Of a DNA stretch of 13,297 bases, positions 8,678 to 13,297 are shown in pieces. A program made the position numbers and the translations under genes. The first letter of the stretch is position 1, and the number at the start of each line of letters is the position of its first letter. Under the pieces are notes generated by a model. The model was given only the letters and a program-made list of their open reading frames with translations. It was not told the origin of the DNA and did no database searches. This DNA is from Larix sibirica (taxonomy: Eukaryota > Streptophyta > Pinopsida > Pinales > Pinaceae): the NCBI GenBank assembly GCA_004151065.3, contig NWUY0303928338.1:1-13297 (forward strand). The letters run 5' to 3'.

Positions 8678-9419
8678 CTAATACAGGAAGGGACCAATAT
8701 CTTCCCCTTCTTCCAGCAGCAAAGAGATGGGTTTGTGGTCTGAGGTAAGCTTTGGTAGAATTTTTGAAGAGATTATTCTTTTTTCCTGCAACAAGTAGCT
8801 TTGCACTAGGAACCTATCCAAACAGCCAGAAATGTGGGAATCACCCACTTTGTTGTTGGTCCAGGTATAACGACCTTTCTTTGGCTTGAAGTCAAGAAGA
8901 TCCCAGGTTTGAATCAATTTTTCCATCGTGTTATGCATAGGGTCCTTCCCATTGAATCCACATTTTTTCTCTTTGGGATCCAAAGTAATGTTGAGATCAC
9001 TTACCACTATGATATTTGTGGGAGTATATATTTCTATGAAGTCGGAGAGACAATTCCAACAATCTTTTTTTTCAAGAAAGTTAACTGGGACATAAAGATT
9101 GAAAAGGGAAAGAGTTGTCTTACTTTGTAAATGTTGAAGTTCTGTGTAAATCCAGTGTTGGGTTGCGAAGGATATTTCTAGAAGGAAATTTTCATCCAAC
9201 CATAAGGTTGCGAGTCCCCCCTGAGGTACCTCGAGCACTGACCGCGTTGCCTGCATTATTTTTCCACTTTGTTCTCCTTAGAGATAGAAGAGTTTCCTCT
9301 TCTATTTTTGTCTCTTGGAGCAAGAGGATGTTTGAAGGATCCATTCTTGTTAAGTCTTTGAATGCTTCTTCCTTCATAGGATTCCCAAACCCCCTTCAGT
9401 TCCAAGAGACAATCTGCAT
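8678..9419 (-). pseudogene. LINE ORF2 N-terminus: APE-type endonuclease
   Basis: This domain nicks target DNA to prime reverse transcription. ORF2 starts at ATG 9419-9417 (MQIVSWN), the usual opening of plant L1 ORF2. A TGA at 9398-9396 interrupts it directly after SWN. Then follow LLLQETK (catalytic Glu, near 9314), NLYVP (Tyr), VVSDLNITLDP (Asp and Asn of the GDFN-type motif), GRYTWTNN, CLDRFLV and LTSDHKPI (Asp-His catalytic pair). The frame shifts at the C-run 9216-9221 (G-run on the coding strand), between SARGTSGG and GGLATLW. It ends in TAG at 8680-8678. Apart from the TGA and this single-base shift the domain is intact, so the overall call is secure. Confidence 0.92.
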
Positions 9420-9421
9420 TA
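9417..9421 (-). promoter_or_regulatory. TAATG stop-start overlap between ORF1 and ORF2
   Basis: On the minus strand the ORF1 frame ends with TAA (9421-9419), and the A of that stop is the first base of the ORF2 ATG (9419-9417). Stop-start overlaps of the form UAAUG are known to couple translation in the insect LINE SART1. Here the overlap is seen directly; coupled translation is an inference. Confidence 0.75.
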
Positions 9422-10320
9422 TTTACTGGTGGATGAAGGGGGGTGGCCTCCCTTTAGGGGTCTAGCCCTGGTATTTCTACCTATTGACTTTCCGATTGTG
9501 GATTGACTGCCTTGCATATTTAACCTCTCCGCATCTTATTCGTTAACATTATTAAGAGACTTCCTCCATCCCATTTTGGAGGTTCTCTTGAAAGATTCTT
9601 CTTCAGAGGACCCCAGGTTTTCTGTCGGCTTCCTCCTAGTCGTTTTTGCATACGAGGGTGAGGATGTGGTGCTTGTTAGTGAACCAGAAAATTCCTGGGT
9701 GACTGCATCTATGCCAGGGAGATCTTGAATAGCTATTCCAGGAAGTTCCCAAGGTTATGAATCTTTATCGACTTCCTCTACCAATACATAAGAATGTTTC
9801 CCCTCTCCCTCTTTGAGTACTTGTGAGTTCTGTTTATAGGGAGTGCTCAATTATTCAAAGGGATTTTGGTTTTCCTTAACAATCTCTGCATTTGCTACTT
9901 CAACATGTTTCTTCCCGGCAGGTGGCATTCCAGGCCCGATATTCCCTCCTTTTCCTTTCGTTCTTCTAATCTATTTTGTTTATCCTTCCTTTTGAACTTG
10001 TGTCCATTGTTCCCCTTCTCTTTTTCAGACTCTTCCTCTGCTTTCTTCTTGCATTTTCGGGTGAAATGGCCATAGCCATGGAAATGCCTACACTTGAAAG
10101 GTAGTTTCTCATAATCGAGCTCCTCGATATGTGACCAGTCAGCTACTGTTACGTTTATCGCTTCAGGTAGCCCTATCTCCAAGTTGACTTCCACACAGAT
10201 TATGGCACAGAAGTATTGCTCTTTCCGTTCCCCCCTATAAATATATTTACCCAGTTTGTTCCCAATGGATTAGAGTGATTCTGGGTTCCAGCAATGTAAG
10301 GGGAGGTGTGGTAGTCTTAC
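9419..10320 (-). pseudogene. LINE ORF1 remnant: DUF4283-like and zinc-knuckle protein
   Basis: ORF1 of plant LINEs encodes an RNA-binding, gag-like protein. The remnant starts inside the DUF4283-like part (VRLPHLPLHCWNPESL, from 10320), continues through EVNLEIGLPEAINV and ELDYEKLPFKC, and reaches a zinc knuckle CRHFHGYGHFTRKC (near 10093-10052). In the knuckle the second Cys of CX2CX4HX4C is Phe. A Lys/Glu-rich basic tail follows. Stops are TAA 10272-10270, TAG 9897-9895 in the first frame, and TAA 9853-9851, 9757-9755 and 9538-9536 in the second frame. The frame changes near 9920-9990. The second frame runs on to TAA 9421-9419, which overlaps the ORF2 ATG. The N-terminal part is absent from this window. 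Confidence 0.85.
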
Positions 10321-11515
10321 TGTAACATCTCCAAAATTTAAGCAAAAATTAAAAAATTTCTAAGCAGTTAAATTGCAATTAATTACTATGTGGAAAGTAT
10401 ATCTGTGAACGTTTGGCTCTTTATTAATTGCTTAGCTTGTAATCTTAATTGCAACACTTAATTGTTTACAAACAATCTTCAATTATTAAATGTGTCTTAT
10501 GAAATTAAATTAGATATGTGATCCTATGTCTATAGTTAATATGGTAATTGTCCATGAAAACAAGCTTTATACTTGCGGAATTTCTTTTACCTTGTTATTT
10601 GTATAAATGTCTCATGCATTCATTGATGCTAATTTTTTTCTCTTGTTCTTAAAGCATTGAAGTAGGACTATGGGTCTCTTTTAATGTTTGAGAGTATTTA
10701 TCATTTCAATTGTATCGTTGTCTATAATACATTGATCATTTGGTTAATATGCACAATCTTTTAGTTCATGGACTAATAAATTCATAATGTAATTATGTTG
10801 ACCTTCAGCTTAGTTTGTCGTAAAACAATGCTTACTGTCTTAAAGTCATAGTTTGTTTCTTGTTGTTTAATGTTGATATTTACTTTATCATTCTCATGCC
10901 GTACTATGTTTGTCTTAAAATTTGATTTTGTTTAAATTATTTTGTTTGGCATGAGGGTTCTGGAGCCACCCCGAGGCTTACTTAGCTACTGAAGCTAATG
11001 CATGTTAACATTATCTTGTCCAGGTTACAGGTAGGAAAATAAATAACATAACCCTCACTATGAGGGTGGTTGTTCTAGCCTTAAAGGATTTTATCCAAGG
11101 TGATGGCATAACATGGTTTAGCATTAGTATTAAATGTTATCATATAACAAATAGCCAAAGTCTTTGGGCGCATTAAGAATTGAAGTTCAATGGAAAACAA
11201 CATGTTCGAACTATATGGCTGTGGGTAAAAATTGAAAGTGTAGTGGGGGGAAACCAAGCTCATTTATGAGCCCACATGAAAGTTGGTGAAGAGCTACCAC
11301 ATAAAGAGACAATACCCTAACTCTTCACTGAACTTGGCATTTTTACCTGTTGCTTGCTTGAGGGTCTGGAGAGCCGAGCTCTCTCAGCCGCAATGGCCTT
11401 CTGGCACACCCTGCACAGTTTTAAATGATAATATTACTCGCAGAGTTGGTCTTCAGGGTATGTAAGGTTGTCATTGTGGAGATATTTAACTTGGGTGTGG
11501 TTGCATGGAGGAGAT

Positions 11516-11722
11516 ATGCTCTCTGCTTCTACTCCTCAACTATTCAAAGGTATGATTTCAGCAGTGCTGTGCATTTAATATTTTCTTCTTTTTATGTCTT
11601 CCATTGTATATTTTCACTAATCGTTTTTATATTTATTGGCAGGAGGGTTCCAGTTGTTCTCTAGTCTGTTCTTGTGCCTCGGATACATCATTGATGATGA
11701 AATGGAAACCCTAGTGGTTTGA
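11516..11722 (+). other. Possible spliced small ORF with a 93-nt plant-type intron
   Basis: The interval 11550-11642 looks like a plant intron: donor AAAG|GTATGA, T-rich body, branch-like CACTAATC about 25-30 nt before the acceptor, and ATTGGCAG|GAGG. Splicing joins an ATG at 11516 (11 codons plus one base) to 11643 and keeps the frame open to TGA at 11720-11722, for about 37 residues; the frame is also open upstream of the ATG for some 25 codons. Another good donor, CCACG|GTAAGC, follows at 11730/11731. The peptide has no recognised motif. It could be part of a non-coding transcript or of a spliced LTR leader. Confidence 0.25.
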
Positions 11723-12393
11723 ATACCACGGTAAGCCTCGGGTTCTCCACGACGTCCTCTCTGTCAACATGTTTGTATTTACTAGCGGCGTTGATGTTTA
11801 TCTTACTATAAGCCTTTTGGCGTTTGAATGGATTTGTAGCTTGTAAGGATTTGAGTTGGGTTCGACCAACGTTTTTAAATAAAAATCTAAGTCGTTAACC
11901 TTCATTCATTTGGCATCTATGTCTCTATCGAGATTGTTACTACTTGTCTCTTGGCTATTAATATGCTAATATTTGGGTAATTGATGTAGGTTGAGATTTA
12001 GTCTTTTAAATATAACGTTTTGGGATTGAAGCCTTTAGTTGGAATTCATCAATGAAATGAATATATGGAATGATTACTATGTGGTGAAATTCATAATCTA
12101 TCCAAAACATTTTCTAGGTTTTTAATTTTTAGGTTTGAAAGTAATGACTCTGTTTCGGTATAAGCATTCTGGCAATATCATTCTTGGATACAAATTGTAA
12201 CAGGGTTGTCTTGGCAGATTTATTTCGATAGTTAAATTAAATGATGAATGTGTATCTGGTTTGGGCCAAGCCCTAACTTAATTCTGTGTTCAGCTTATGA
12301 ATGTGTTGGTTATGTATTGAAAATGGTATTTGATTCTTTTGTAACGACATTAGACCCTGTAACATACCCTATCCTGGGTTTTGGATTTGTTAG

Positions 12394-12403
12394 TATATAT
12401 AAA
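12394..12403 (+). promoter_or_regulatory. TATA-box-like sequence
   Basis: TATATATAAA lies about 30 nt downstream of a GC-richer block (CCCTATCCTGGG) and is followed after about 20 nt by ATGGAGGAGCTCTCACG. The arrangement resembles an LTR promoter, but AT-rich DNA gives such matches by chance. Confidence 0.3.
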
Positions 12404-13262
12404 ATTTCTCATGTAAACATGGAGGAGCTCTCACGAGCCTCAACCTCTTGAATTGAGCAGATACAATAATATTGTTATATCAAGATGCATCATTAGAGAT
12501 GACATCGTAATGAGTCCAGTCTCTTATTTGGATAGTTGTAATGCTTTCTTCGATGGTTATTTTCAACTGTGTGTGCGTCATGGTTTCTTACTTTAGGGTT
12601 TGCACCTGCTGTAATGATCTTAGTATACAGTGATGCTATTTATAGTTACAGGTTTTGACCCTGAATTGTCCCCTTAACTTGTCATATTTTTACGATTGTG
12701 ATGGAAGATTTATACCAACACTATATTAGGGTTTTGATAATACTTTTGTTCCTATTAATTGGAGATCCTGTTTTTGGTTATAAATATATTGAATCATTCC
12801 ACGATAATCTTAGAGTTATAATTTCTGTTGAATAATGCTTGCATTAATAGTGTATATTATATAAGTATTTACGTTGTGTAATTGGGGAATGTTCTACTCT
12901 GTATACTATGCTTGTTTAAGAGAAAATATAACTTGAATGGAATGTCTATCTATGAATAAATGGATTATACATTGTATACTTTGTTTATATAAAAGATACT
13001 CCTTCGCTTCCTAGAGTAAACTATAACTTACTTTTAAAAATAATATATGTTATTGTTTTATGTTGATCCTGCACAGCTCGATAAGGAATGGTAATATAAT
13101 AATTTTGTTATTATGATTGTAAGTTCTTTATGAGTCAATGCTACAAGTCTTTCTATTGTATGTTGTCCAATTTATATTAATAGATGAATTACCTATGTAT
13201 AAATGGTAACAATAGGGCTATTCTTTGTATCGTATTCTCTGATATAATAACAATTTTACACA

Positions 13263-13290
13263 GTATAATATATATATGTATATATTATAC
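13263..13290. repeat. 28-bp AT-rich near-perfect palindrome
   Basis: The left half starts GTATAATATATA and the right half ends TATATATTATAC. All pairs match except one next to the centre. Simple AT alternation explains it; it could form a cruciform but has no assigned role. Confidence 0.6.
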
Positions 13291-13297
13291 CTAGGTT

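Larger units (their letters stand above)
5078..10320 (-). mobile_element. Plant L1-type LINE retrotransposon, 5'-incomplete and inactivated
   Basis: A non-LTR retrotransposon is read on the minus strand: an ORF1 remnant (10320-9419), a complete but broken ORF2 (9419-5267: endonuclease, reverse transcriptase, zf-RVT-like region, RNase H), a short 3' UTR and a poly(A) tail (5087-5078). Such elements copy themselves by nicking target DNA and reverse-transcribing their own RNA at the nick. The order of domains and the individual motifs place it with plant L1 elements that carry a C-terminal RNase H. Four frame changes in total and about twenty in-frame stops make it non-autonomous. The 5' part of ORF1 and the 5' UTR are missing, through truncation or interruption at 10320/10321. 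No target-site duplication was found. Confidence 0.95.
10321..13297 (+). mobile_element. Possible long LTR or other non-coding element inserted at the LINE 5' junction
   Basis: No protein family was recognised on either strand across almost 3 kb. The segment begins TGTAACATCTCCAAAATTT precisely where LINE ORF1 homology stops. Many plant LTRs start TGTAAC, and a similar CTGTAACAT recurs at 12357-12365. Other LTR-like traits are a TATA box at 12394 and splice-like sites such as TTGTCCAG before 11024. No second LTR, primer-binding site, polypurine tract or TSD (CTTAC precedes 10321) was found, and the right end would lie outside the window. The alternative is ordinary plant DNA next to a 5'-truncated LINE. 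Confidence 0.28.

Noticed and set aside
8834-9465. Plus-strand open frames opposite the endonuclease
   Set aside because: They are antisense to a clear endonuclease frame with QETK, SDLN and SDH motifs.
12248-12451. Plus-strand 67-codon ORF
   Set aside because: It spans a TATA-like element, has no family signature, and is of chance length for this composition.
1-13297. The window starts with TAGGTT and ends with TAGGTT, as if it were circular
   Set aside because: Only six AT-leaning bases match, and the flanking sequence does not overlap further. Chance is the simplest explanation.

Overview
The window looks like nuclear DNA of a seed plant with a transposon-rich, AT-rich genome. The evidence is a first exon of a plant-type AGC (AGCVIII-like) protein kinase with a canonical splice donor, and a large plant L1-type LINE with the plant arrangement: ORF1 with a DUF4283-like domain and zinc knuckle, and ORF2 with endonuclease, reverse transcriptase and a C-terminal RNase H. 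A gymnosperm is possible given the repeat density, but this cannot be settled from the sequence. No bacterial operon, CRISPR array, tRNA or rRNA was seen.

Layout. Positions 1-1497 are the start of a long intron, read on the minus strand, of the kinase gene. The intron carries a degenerate tandem-repeat array (225-1150). Exon 1 of the kinase is 1946-1498 (minus), with a TATA box at 2049-2042. Exon 2 onward lies left of the window. Positions 2050-2809 hold nothing recognisable. Positions 2810-3619 (minus) hold an unidentified reading frame broken by four stops. Around 4545-4830 is a probable fragment of a Ty3-type LTR retrotransposon (a TATA-like stretch and a primer-binding-like site). It is followed by AT-rich DNA that served as the target of the LINE.

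The LINE runs on the minus strand from a 5' break at 10320 to a 10-nt poly(A) at 5087-5078, about 5.2 kb. It keeps the C-terminal part of ORF1 and an apparently full-length ORF2 (9419-5267). ORF1 stops and ORF2 starts in an overlapping TAATG. ORF2 has three frame changes in its N-terminal half. Its last 941 codons stay in one frame, broken only by 11 stop codons, ten of them TAG or TGA. Catalytic residues of the endonuclease, RT (FADD) and RNase H (DEDD) are still readable, so the copy is dead but not very old.

From 10321 to 13297 there is no clear gene. The segment begins TGTAACATCTCC exactly where LINE homology ends. It has a TATA box, splice-like sites and one convincing 93-nt plant-type intron, so a long LTR or other non-coding element inserted into the LINE is the best guess, at low confidence. 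I did not find a convincing new biological system. The most notable points are the TAATG junction, the RNase H-bearing LINE, the decay pattern of ORF2 and the intronic repeat array.
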